This document shows, piece after piece, positions 26,901 through 38,247 of a DNA stretch of 64,000 nucleotides; the first letter of the stretch is position 1, and every line of letters begins with the position of its first letter. The stretch is from Atopsyche davidsoni. Its lineage: Eukaryota; Arthropoda; Insecta; Trichoptera; Hydrobiosidae. The stretch lies in assembly GCA_022113835.1 (NCBI GenBank), contig JAILWY010000027.1:9240501-9304500 (forward strand). The letters run 5' to 3'. The notes beneath the pieces were generated by a model. The model saw only the letters and a list, made by a program, of their open reading frames with translations. It ran no database searches and was not told where the DNA came from. The translations under genes and the position numbers were made by a program.

Positions 26901-29900
26901 ATTTTATTGTGTGGATTAACTTAATCTCTCTGTTCATGCAAGTCTAGATAATTAAAGACTAGCTGTCGGCACCCGGAAGTAGTACCACAGCGCTGCCCTG
27001 GGGCCGAAAGTAAAAAAAAAAAGATTTTGATCTTGTATGGTAAAAACCCGGTGAATACTTATCTTAATAACTAGAAAATATCAACTTACTGTAAACAGAA
27101 GTGTGTTGTCAATTTCAAACAATCCAAATGCTGTGAATTTAGGGCGATTTTGCAGTAGATTTGTGGAAAATCGGTGAATCTTAAAACATTGTTCGTATTT
27201 TAGTATTATGTGAATATTCTACAAACTTGTTTAATCGTCTAAGTATATCATTTACCATGCTGATACAATCACAGTTTTTACCTTTCTTGATATTTGTATA
27301 TTTTTTTCTTCAAGCATTAATTTATTCACTAATTTGATAGTTTTATTTACCTTAAATCAATTTAATCATTACATATTTGATTTACCAAATTTAAAAATAT
27401 GTATTACAAAATAAATATTACTCATGATGAAGCAACAGGCTTTTAAAAAAAATAGGCCGGCATATACACTCTTATTCAGATTATTAGTGTAGATATCCTC
27501 CACTCAGCAACTAGCATAAAAATATGATCAAGAACACGTTGGTAAATAATATTTTTTATTACTATTATTAAATAGAAATTGAGTAAGCAAAGGATATTTG
27601 ATTAACTTTACCTTGATTTGGAACGAATCGCACTTTTGTATCGGCAAGTATATATTTATTGCATAAATGAGACTTTGATACAAGCAAAAGAACAAAAAAA
27701 TATACAGTTTATTTGATTCTTTTTCATTTGCTATCCAATTCGCTGCATTCATGGCATAAAACAAATTCAAGACAGCAGATAAAAAAGATATAGCAAATAT
27801 AAAGCATAACATTCTTGAAAATGTAACATTTATATAGAATGCACTGTTGGATATTGCGTTGTAGCATTTCCAGATCTGAGAAATTTTTTTGAGCAAATTA
27901 TTTGTTTCAGAATTTATATTGCTCGATCCTCTTTTTTCAAATTTTTCAAAAACGTTTGCCTTTACATATTCTTTATTCCATGCGAAATTTTCAATTTGCA
28001 TTTGATTAGACAGATTTTCTTCTTTTATGAGTTTTTTCAATTGAACATTCAAAAGTTCCACACTGTCTGTGCATATTTTGAGAAGAGCGCTGAAAGTAGT
28101 TAGTATTGTTGTACAAATGTAAGCTGGGCCGTACATCGAAATGCCCAATGCCAATGATGGTTTTTTTTGCCATTTGGAAACAAGGACCAAGTTAATGATA
28201 ATATTGATGATCGGAGTAATTTGCTGTAGAAATATACCACAGCAGAATCGAATCTTCAATCTCGTGTAGTCTCTCTTTACTCCCATTTCTTTAAAAACGG
28301 CATCCACAGCAACCAAGTTTTCAACCACAATTGCCTTAAAGTTTATTTTTGTATAATTGCAAACACCCATACAAAACATGCACAGAAATCCTACATATAA
28401 TTTTATTTTATCACTGAGCATAAACATGGGTGAAGTATTGAAAATCCCAACAATTGATTCATCATAAATTGCAACATATATTACACTACAATTATATGAA
28501 ATTGCAAAAACCATTGCCAGGCAGAAATATGGTATCATAATTTTTGTTCTAGAGTTTCCAGGCTCGATAATGTACTTAAAAGGACCCATTCCGGTTATCC
28601 TCCACATTAAGCCCAATGGTCTGAGAACCTCTACCACAGTATCCGTATGAAATAATTTTTCCAATCTACGCATGATTTTAGAATAAGTCACCGTTACTTA
28701 TTTATTTAACACTGAATATGTACTGCGACATTCAGTCATGTTCAAGGCTCTATATACAACCATATTTAATTAAAATTAAAGTAGATTAGGGTTACCACGA
28801 GTCCATCAACTATGTAGCCAGGATTATGAACCCCTAAATACCATTTATTTGTTAGCCTCACTTCAGTAAGAGACTTCCGAATCCTTCATCACCATTCAAA
28901 CTCAAATGTAAATTTTTCATATCTGCTTAGATGTTTAAAAAAAAATACTAAAAATTAGAATCTTCAATGAATTTGATATTTTAAATAAAATGCCTATGTA
29001 AGTTGATATTATTATTATTTTGTTAATATTTTCAAATTTTTAAACCCAACAATAACAAATAACAATACTGGGGGATCTCTTCTATAATTACCAGGTTGTC
29101 TGATAACCCTACATGAATGTATTTCTTAACATTAAAAATAATTACTCAGCAATAAACGAGTTTAGTGGATCAATTAAATAATTTATATTCTATTTTATAA
29201 ATTACCAATATCACTTTCTGATTGTTTAATATTTAAAGAAAATTATACTCTTTTATTATTGAGTAAAGTGAAACTAGGGATAAAAAATAGATTGCTTTGA
29301 AAGTTATTATTTTTTTTAAAGAAAAGACTATGTTCTCATGTCAAAAGTATATACTCTTTTTTTTCTTTTTAAACAAAAACTCTAAATAAAATACTAGAAA
29401 ATTTCTTGCAATAACATATAGCAATGAAAAAAATATTATTTTAAGTTGCAGTCTCACTGAACCTTTTTTTCCTATTTCATAAATTTTTTTGTCAATATGA
29501 AGTTATTTTTTTATTATAAACATAACACAGATGACTATTATTGAACAATTTGAGATTTTAACTCCAAAACTTTCCTGATGATGTATCGGTTTGAATTACA
29601 GGTTTATGGTATGTACATGGTGAAGTTAGCTTTAACTCTCACAGTCATAACAGGATCTGGCCATAGCTTAGAGGCCACCAATGATTCAACAACTGTATTG
29701 TCAACTTCACCTGAAGGTGAAAAAAACAAAAGTTCAATCAGAGGACAATGTCACCTCCTCTTGGTCGGAGACCCAGGAACGGGTAAATCTCAATTACTGA
29801 AAGCTGGTGCTTTACTAACTACCAGGTCTGTTCTCACTTCTGGGTCAGGAAGTACAAAAGCAGGTCTCACTTGTACTGCATTAAGAGTAAGTTTTGTTTT

Positions 29901-32900
29901 AAGTTAATATATCTGTTTTTCAGGCACAGTCAATAAATCTAAGTCTCCTTAAGTTCATCATCATCATCATAAGCAAATATTGGAATCAACTGGAACCAAT
30001 CTTCCTGTACAGGAAAAAAACATCAAATCCAAAACTAGTCAATCGCTGGATATTGCACATTAAAGAGAGTCCTTCTCTATCTTCGATTCTAGGGCTATTT
30101 TCAGGGATTGATTCTTTAGGGATTTATTCTTTATGTATGTTTATTTCCTTGAAAATATTTTTTTTTCTAAGTCATTTTCTGTGCAATTATTGATTTTTGG
30201 TATCACTTGGTACTTGAACATGAACTCTCTTCTGATGATATATTTTTTATCCATTTATTTACATGCATAGTGTGTAAATTAATTTGTAATAAACATTAAC
30301 ATTAAAATTATTGATTAAAATAATAAAGAAACTTATGTTAAAATACTTAGGAAGATGGTGAATGGCAGCTGGAAGCTGGAGCTTTAGTTTTGGCAGATGG
30401 GGGTGCTTGCTGTATTGATGAATTGACACAAATGAGAGAACACGACCGGGCCAGTATACATGAAGCTATGGAACAGCAAACTATATCAGTTGCAAAGGTA
30501 AATTTAATTTAATTATTTATACATATTGCAAATTTTAGAATTCTCTGTATGACGATCTTTTGTCACATTTTCAGATTTTACTAGTTGAAGCTTGTGTCAT
30601 TCTAGCCATGTTTTGTCCACACTCTTTCTAAACATGAACCTGCATAACAAATTACATCAGCATCAGCAAATTCAATTCAGTTTTCATTCAAGCAAAAACT
30701 GATGCCCTATTTTGAATAGGGTATTCAGGTATTTCCTATTTAGGTGTTTCATATTTATTATATTTCCAATGTAAAGTCTACCACCCTGATTATTGTTTTG
30801 AAAGATATCAAAATAGCTTTATAGGTTTATTTAGCAAACATGAGTATATTTTCTTTACAACACTAGTGTCTTTGAACAACTCAACTATAAGATGAACACT
30901 ATTGATAAACATTAGAATATTTCAATAAAAGTAATGTAATTTATTTTTTAGGCTGGAATAATTTGCAAATTGAATACTAGGTGCGCTGTTATTGCCGCCT
31001 GCAACCCAAAAGGACATTACGATATAGATCAGCCGTTGAGTATAAATGTGTCTCTGGGGACACCTTTACTGAGCAGGTATTTCCATTTTGAACCATCCCA
31101 ATCATGATCAGTGTTTATCTACTGTAGTGCTCAGTTTATTAGTCTTTAAAGTGAAAATAATCACCACAATCAAATCTCAATCAATCTCCTTGTCACACCA
31201 GCCTTCGGGGAAAAAGATATCTTGTGGATAAAATCCAATCTTTTAATGTCTAACTTTCTCTGCAGGTTTGATCTGATTTTTATTCTATTGGATACGCAGA
31301 ACTATCAATGGGATAAACTGGTCTCCGATTACATTCTTTTCGGCAAAATGTCTAACACTCCCAATCCTAAGAACTGGCCTCTAGAGAAAATACAGGTATT
31401 TTTAATATTATATTTTTTGGCCGCCTAAGTCTTAATTGTTTACTGGAAATTTTCAAAAATAACTAATTGAAATGTATAGCACCTTTAAATAAAGCCACCT
31501 AAACAGTTTGAAAGTGAAGAAGTGAGTATTCAACATAGAAATAAACATGATAGAAGATAAATATTACAAAAACATTTGAACATAATGCTAATATTTGTTA
31601 ATCACATAGTTTTTTTTCTTCTTTTTGTTTCATCAAAATAATTTTTGTTGTTTAACTTATTTTATATTCAATAAAACTACATGTTCAGTTTAAAAACTCA
31701 TTGCTATATACTTATTTATTTAAAGGTATACCTCTCGCTAATTGGCCCGTATGAAGTTAGTATGTCACGTAATGCGACAACCATCTTGCGAGCGTACTAC
31801 GTCAGGCAGCGAATGTCTGAGCACAGAGATCCATCAAGAACCACTGTTCGAATGTTGGACAGCCTCGTAAGGTATTTATTTTATTTCAACTCCTTGAAAA
31901 GCTTTTTGTGAATCTAAAATTAAAATAAATATTTTCCAGATACTTTGCATTTAACTACGTTTCAGATTGATATTAAAATATGCTTTATGTATTGAGATTT
32001 TATTCTTTAAGGTTATCTCAGGCCCACGCTCGTCTCATGTATCGTCATGTCACTTTAACTATTGATGCTGTGACTGTAGTGACTCTGATGGATCTGTCGA
32101 TGCAAGACTGCACACTATCAGATACATCAGACGCTCTTCATTCTACTTTTTCTGAATGTCCTGATTTCAACTATCTCAAAGTAGCCAGGATCTTACTGAC
32201 GAGTCTTAATCTTGTTGAAATATGGCAAGAAGAATTGACTTTCTATGGAAATTTAATGCAAGTCGACACGCAACAATTGGAATCAGATATAGATAGCGAA
32301 AACATGAAACGTTTCTGCTTTGATGATTCTAAAGATAATAGAAATGATGAAAATGTGGAAGTCATAGAAAGCTCTTATTTCAAAGCATCGACTTCAAATC
32401 ATTTAAAAAGAGCAATTAAAGACAATCTTGGTAATTGTAATTCCCAAAATTTATTTGAAGATGATATTGAAAAAGAAGAAGAGATTGATTTAATTTTAAG
32501 TTTAGACGATGATCACGGCAAGTGTAAATATAATGATAAAATTGATGATTTTGTGAATAAAATATTTAGTCCTGAAAATGACAAGAAATTACATTCAACA
32601 AACATGCTCGCAAAGACATTGAAAAAACATTCAAACTTAAATTCTAATGGAAAGCTGAATACTATCGGAATAATAACTGGAAAACGGAAAAGGGAGACAC
32701 GTAAAAATAATAAATCTAAGCTACCAGAACCTAAACGGCTTAAAAAAAATCCAAGTAAAAAAACTAAAAAAGAAGATACCGATGTCCTACAAGACGTGCT
32801 GAATGAGTTAAAAGGAAATAAAGATAAAAGGGTCTGTTATAAGAATAAGAAAACGAAGTCTAATGTTTCTAAACATATTGAAGGTAATGATTCTAATTCT

Positions 32901-33518
32901 GAAGATGAGATTGATGACATCAATATGCTCAAGTGCTTGCCCAGTGTGAACGATGCTTTCAATGATATTTCTAAGTTTTTCAACTTGTCAAATAGTGAAG
33001 ATGAGAAATCTGTGTTTGAAGATTCTCAGCTTGTGCTTGATGAAAAGTGTGTTAAAGTTGCTAAGGATTCCACAAAAATCAAAGAAGATGTTCAGGAAAA
33101 TATAAAAAATACATTATCACAAAGAGTTGCGGATGAATTCAATACATCAAATAGTGAGAAAGAAACTGAAATATTTGATAAGTGTACTGATATTACATCG
33201 CCCGTAAATACGACAACATTGGAAAAATTAAATAAATTTTCATTTCATGCTAGAGCTGATAAAGATTGTAGCAATTCTAAAAAACAAGAGGACACCTCTT
33301 TTCATGTAGATAAACCCAAATTTAAAATTTCTTCAATAGATGATTCTAAATTGCAATTGAAAAAGCAGGATGAAAAAATAATTGCAAATAGTAATAAAAA
33401 AGAATATGAGACCAATTTTAAGAATAATTTAAACAATAATCTTCCCTCTTCTCTAGGGCCTTCCCAAACATCTATATTTGAAAATGATGATGATGATTAT
33501 GATGCTTTGGACATGTAA
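23918..33518 (+). CDS. MCM9: MCM9 DNA helicase (MCM8-MCM9 recombination repair)
   Basis: MCM9 acts with MCM8 as a hexameric helicase in homologous-recombination repair. Eleven exons: 23918-24012, 24091-24350, 25078-25307, 25581-25687, 26005-26224, 29602-29886, 30351-30497, 30952-31076, 31266-31395, 31726-31871, 32012-33518; predicted 1083 residues. Seen in order: N-terminal MCM domain with GLPVCPEL, a zinc-binding loop with cysteines near 138, 141, 159, 163 and 170, [10 protein letters not shown], Walker [10 protein letters not shown] (Lys366), Walker B CCIDE (422-423), [20 protein letters not shown], the arginine finger SRFD (489-492) and the winged segment ending [12 protein letters not shown]. 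The final 480 residues are a polar, lysine- and acid-rich tail with a KRKR-type nuclear signal, as in other MCM9 proteins. Identity as MCM9 rather than MCM8 rests on the [10 protein letters not shown] region and the tail. Confidence 0.95.
24590..24930. repeat. Possible SINE-like sequence in MCM9 intron 2
   Basis: On the minus strand the segment near 24870-24925 reads GGCCCGGTGGATAACACAC then GTTTGAGTCC, a spacing and B-box-like word reminiscent of tRNA-derived SINEs. No poly-A tail or target duplication was confirmed. Confidence 0.25.
26696..28691 (-). CDS. Gustatory receptor nested in an MCM9 intron
   Basis: An insect chemoreceptor of the 7tm_7 gustatory receptor family, a ligand-gated membrane channel of sensory neurons. 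Three exons on the minus strand: 28691-27612 (360 codons), 27218-27090 (43 codons) and 26770-26696 (24 codons plus stop), all phase 0, total 427 residues. Donors are AAG|GTAAAG and ACA|GTAAGT, with acceptors TTTGTAG and GTCGACAG. The first exon shows six or so hydrophobic segments and a long cytoplasmic loop. The second ends with [20 protein letters not shown], and the third carries the family-defining TM7 motif TTYFIILMQ (TYhhhhhQ). Reading the first exon's frame through its donor would give a false 387-residue protein lacking TM7. It lies wholly inside MCM9 intron 5, antisense to it. Ligand unknown. Confidence 0.9.
28692..29601. other. Rest of MCM9 intron 5
   Basis: AT-rich sequence upstream of the nested receptor (its promoter side) and upstream of MCM9 exon 6. 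No further exon is seen in either strand. Confidence 0.5.
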
Positions 33519-34035
33519 TTTTTTTTAAATGTACTTTTATTTACAATTTTTAATCATAGATGATCATTTCGTGTAATTTGAAATCCTACATCGTTAAATA
33601 TTTATATCTGATTCTTTTTTCTTTGAATAATCTCTGCCTTATTATTGTTTTGATTAAATTACTACCTATTTCTGTTAAAATTTTAAATTGTTTAATTATG
33701 TATTTTAAGTCCTGTTCACCAGATTTACACTGTAAATATACATGGTGTCGTAAATTCTTTAATTAAGATTCAAAACATCTAAATTAAATGATTTGTGTGA
33801 ATGCCTTTTGGAAATTATAAAGTTATGCATATATCACAATACAACCTACCCACGATGAAAATTAATCCTCTGGTATGTTGTGTAAATATAAAATAAAAAT
33901 TATATTTTTCTAATCAAACTGTTCATTGGCAATAAATGTGTATTTTTACATTAGTGATAAGACATTTTAAGGTAACAATATTTATAGTTTCAATGGGGAA
34001 TTGTGCAGCCTTGTTCATATTACTCTTTATATTAA
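33519..34035. other. MCM9 3' flank
   Basis: AT-rich 3' untranslated or flanking sequence after the MCM9 stop, with several possible AATAAA-type signals (for example near 33891). A small open frame around 33936-34220 crosses the piggyBac-like end and has no recognisable domain, so it is not called. Confidence 0.5.
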
Positions 34036-35015
34036 CACATTGTATGCGGGCGACTCGCGCCGCGGAACTATGCGTGGAGCGGGCGTTTTTCACAACATTT
34101 CGCGCGAAATTAAACACTTGGGTAAATTGCGATAACTTGGAAAATACTCATTTGATTTTTATATTTATTTTTTTGTATTATTCACAGTTCTGTGGACATA
34201 AATTCTACTTTAAAACATAGATTTTTTTTTCAAGGAAATTGAAAAAAAAAAATAGTTTTTTAAACTTTATTTCAAAATTTTATACAAAAAATGTTTACCT
34301 AAACATAAAAAGAATCAATAATGTTTGAGAGTGTGATATCTTTCAAAACATTTGCCTCTGTGAAAAGGAACTTTAAAAATTTACAAATAAACCTAGTCAT
34401 ACTGCGCACTTTGCTGACCACGTCATTGTCTCTGAATGTTTTTTTTTTTCCCGTTCCTACGAGTTTTTCGACTGTGTGTTTCCTCATTTCCATGGACAGT
34501 CTTCCTGGGGGATCACGACGTCTGCTGGCCGTAAATGTAGATGGTCCTGGATCTTGAGGAGCGCCTTCTTCCGTAGTAAGTAAATAAAAAAACAAAAAAA
34601 GTCAACCGTCTGATATAAAAGGCACAAAATAAAAGTTTTTAGGATTTTTTCACCATCACAAACACAATATAATTTTTACGCAAAATTTTCAAACAAAATA
34701 CGTAAATTATAACGTAAAACCAACCTTGGAGAAACATACGACCGCTAGTAGGGTCAGGTACGTACCGTTCAGGTATGTAGCGTTATCTCAACGCAACAAA
34801 TGTGTCACTAACCAAAAACTACCCCCATTGCTCTTTTTACCTGGGTAGTTCCAACCTTAGTGACGCCATACAAACACTGCGCTAGTTCGTACAGATGTAT
34901 ATTTACAAGCGACCCGCACTCTACTGCCAGTCTATCAAAAACATATTTATATGCGACCCGCGCTCTAGTACTAGTCGACCAAAAACGACTTAACATGCGG
35001 CCCGGCTACAATGTG
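34036..35015 (-). mobile_element. Degenerate piggyBac-like element, internally deleted
   Basis: Terminal inverted repeats are CACATTGTATGCGGGC at 34036 and, inverted, CACATTGTAGCCGGGC ending at 35015 (14 of 16 match). The left end is preceded by TTAA, the piggyBac target; the right flank reads TTAT, so one copy appears mutated. The minus strand (about 34560 to 34315) encodes a broken C-terminal cysteine-rich domain of a piggyBac transposase: DPPGRLSMEMRKHTVEK, then GTGKKK, then TRFICKF, then after a frameshift RGKCFERYHTLKHY. The catalytic DDD core is missing. A short tandem repeat of about 45 bp with GCGACCCGC lies at 34905-34995. Confidence 0.65.
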
Positions 35016-35351
35016 TTATTTTAATTTTTTTTTGTGTTCTGTGTAAAATCAAAAAATATTTTTATTACTTTTTATAACCCATGTTATATTTAAGGGTCTT
35101 CTTTCATGCTATAAAAAGTAAATAATTTTTTTAGACGAAACTAGGTTTTTTATTTACATCAAATTTCATATTGGTAATAAATATTTTGTTTATCAAAGCA
35201 TTTTTTATTTTGCTAAAGAACATATTTTAGTTTAACCTACAGTAAAATAGGAAATGTATTTGTAGAATAAATGTTGTTTTGTTGTTGCTCTAACGATAGT
35301 CATTTTATACTCTGTATTGGACTCCATTATCTTAGATAATCCCATATCCTT

Positions 35352-37270
35352 TTATGTATATCTGACCGGTGTCCTCTTGATGTTCAGGTATACTTCTACT
35401 TGAAGCAAAGCCTTTGTATTTTTGAAAACTGCAATACTAAAACGCCATCTTGAATTCGGAAAACTTTTGGGAAAAAAACTCTCTTCCAATATTAAATCTT
35501 TGATGAAAATTTCTCCTACCTGAAAAAAGTTTTAGCAAAAACAAATTAAATTTATAGCATCTATCTTATATTGTTTCATATTTATAATATGGTTAACTTT
35601 GTTTACATAGTGAAAATTGTTTATGCAAAATTAAACTTCCTCCAATTAAATGTTTATTTATAATCTATTAATATGGGTTATCTGTGTTAAATTATAGGGA
35701 GGCCAAAGAAATGTGAAAAACAAAATCTATTTAAAATTAGCATATTACTACTTGGACTAATCACAAGTCTCATTTAACCTAATCTAACTATTTGTGGGTT
35801 TTAGCAGCCATTGTTATTCGATGTAGTTGAGCTGCTTGAAGTGTTGTCTTCTGGCGTTTTTGTCCCAAAATCCCTGAAGGGGATCCCAGCACGGGGACCA
35901 AAATGAGGACACAATACTTCAAGCAGCTCAACACCCAAGAAATCACAAAATCATCAGACCTAATCTAATCTCTTTTCCAGCAGTTGTATTGCATTAGGGT
36001 ACAACACAGCGCAGATATTGTATTGTCAATTGATACATTTCAATCTGTAAAGGAAGATGCATTTTTTTCATTGGATGACCCTATAGTGTAAAATTAGCCA
36101 TGACCATAAAGTTATTGAAATAATATTCAGGGAGTTTGTGTAAACCTGAATTACTGAACTATTTCAATATCAAAATCACAATATCCGTATGCATTTCATT
36201 GAGTTTCAAATATGAAAACAAATTGTAATTATATAGCGTAAAAATGCTATTTACCATTGGACATGTATCTGGTATATTTCCATATTTACGAGCGAGAGCA
36301 GTGAGCCACTTGTCTTTTACGAGTGCCGTACAAATGTCTCCTTCTTGTTGTATAAAACTTTCCCTGTACTCGTTGTTTCGCATTTCATAAGTTTTCAACT
36401 TAACCTGCAATATTACAGAATAGGTTTCAACAAATAATTGATTAACAGTGTCCATGTGCGCTTCTCCACAAATTTACAAATTGCGCTTACAACCATAAAC
36501 TAAGCAACTATACTATTTCTAAAGATAATATAAGAATTGAAATTTATATTTTTCTATGACTACAGGATTAAAAAACAAATCGAGCATAAAAGTTCTTTTT
36601 CTTGGGTATTACTCAAAATTCATATCCCCAACTATATTTTAGTTTCAATGTACATTTTTTTTTAATGTTGTAATACTATGAGCTTGAATTACTTTGTAAC
36701 ACTTTCTTCATATTAAAAGCATTAATATCTGAATAGAAGTAATTAATATTTTAATAAACTCTTTCTATAAACTTATAATATGAGAGCTGTAAATAATATT
36801 TTTGTTTATCTTAAAACAAATCATTTATTATTTTTGAATATTTTGTACTTACTGTTATATTCTTATACCACGGGTCACTGATGAACATTTGAAAATTAAG
36901 ACGATAGGGAGAGGCACGATTCTCTCTTTTTATATTGATTGTAGTATTTTTAAGAAAAGCCTTGTCCACAAAGAAAATAACAGCCCGTTCCAAAACTAAG
37001 TCTGCGGCTTTCTAGAATAATAATAGGACTAAGAAAATCTCCAAAAAATCCAAGCTTTGATAGTTGGTAAAAGTTTGGCCATTTTTTTTCCAATTGGTGA
37101 GTTTCAGTAATAAACTATCAAGTATGAAGGTTTTTTATTAATTTTAAAAATATACATGAATAGTGTTGAAATATTTTTGAAAAGTAAATTAAATGCTTAC
37201 TCACCTTTGACACCGAAATTCTAAAAAAAATAACAAACACAACTATGCTGTACATTAATCTCCAATGCAT
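35352..37270 (-). CDS. DUF1091 (DM8) small secreted protein, divergent copy A
   Basis: Four exons on the minus strand, all phase 0: 37270-37205, 37011-36853, 36404-36255 and 35519-35352, giving 180 residues. Exon 1 encodes a signal peptide (MHWRLMYSIVVFVIFF). Exon 2 has NTT, NIT and RASPYRLNF. Exon 3 has GDIC and YGNIPDTCPM, the conserved cysteine pair region. Exon 4 has PKSFPNSRWRFSIAVF, the Pro-Ser/Trp-Arg segment typical of DUF1091, in which a CP.. is followed by a hydrophobic strand, Pro-x-x-Pro and a final strand. Exon sizes and phases match copies B-E, but sequence identity is low. DUF1091 proteins are insect secreted proteins of MD-2-like type with largely unknown ligands. The function here is unknown. 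Confidence 0.8.
35826..35932. repeat. Hairpin dispersed repeat in DUF1091 copy A intron
   Basis: Arms GTTGAGCTGCTTGAAGT (35826-35842) and its complement (35916-35932) flank an ATCCCTGAAGGGGATCCCAGC core. A related, single-armed sequence lies at about 17710-17790. This looks like a small foldback or MITE-type repeat. Confidence 0.55.
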
Positions 37271-38118
37271 TTTGAAAAAATGTTTTTGCTAAATGAATGA
37301 AAACCCACCTTGCTTGAATCATCTAGTTTACCGTCTAAATACATATAATGGCTTAATTTGGCAATGTCCCATTTATCTTGATGTTCATAGTATATTTAAT
37401 AGAAGTTTAAATGGAAAATAATTGTTGTAATAATCATCATCATCAGACTGTCATTTAAAATTATTATACTTTCAAAAATTCAAAATTAAATTCCACATAA
37501 CATTGTGTAATATTGCTATCTATAAGCATAAAAATTCCATTTGCTATTAGGGATGGCATTATAAATATATGAAATTCTAAAGTTTTTTCAACTTCTGAGT
37601 GCCATAATATATAAATGAGCCGGTAAATGTTATACCTAAAAAATAATCATTATAAAATGTATGTGCAAATTTTCATCAATTTTTTATTAATTAATAACTG
37701 CGCTGTCTTTATTTAGAGCGCAATGCTGTTTCATGTTTAGAAAGGGTGTGCACAAAATACGGCTAGAATTGCAACCATTTACTTCAATAATTTCACTAAT
37801 GAATCTGCATAATTTTTTATAATATTAATCCAATCTTTTACCCAAAATTAAATAATTTAATATTTTTGCCAGAGAGTAACTTGGTGGAATTCAATTTTAA
37901 TATAAAATATTTTTGTAATTTTGCCACATGTTTTAATTTTATTGGTGATTGGTTTCCATTCAAAATAGTGCCAAAATAAAAGGTTGGCGAAACCGGTCAC
38001 AAATAAAATTAAAAGTGTTTTTTTTCAAATATTAAAATTAACTCAATATTACTATAACAAACCAATATAATTTATATTTATTTTAAAATGTAATTCATAT
38101 AAATATTTTTATATGAAG

Positions 38119-38238
<120 letters not shown>

Positions 38239-38247
38239 CATCATCAA

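Noticed and set aside
33936..34220. 94-codon plus-strand frame with a hydrophobic start
   Set aside because: Crosses the piggyBac-like terminus and has no counterpart domain; probably chance.
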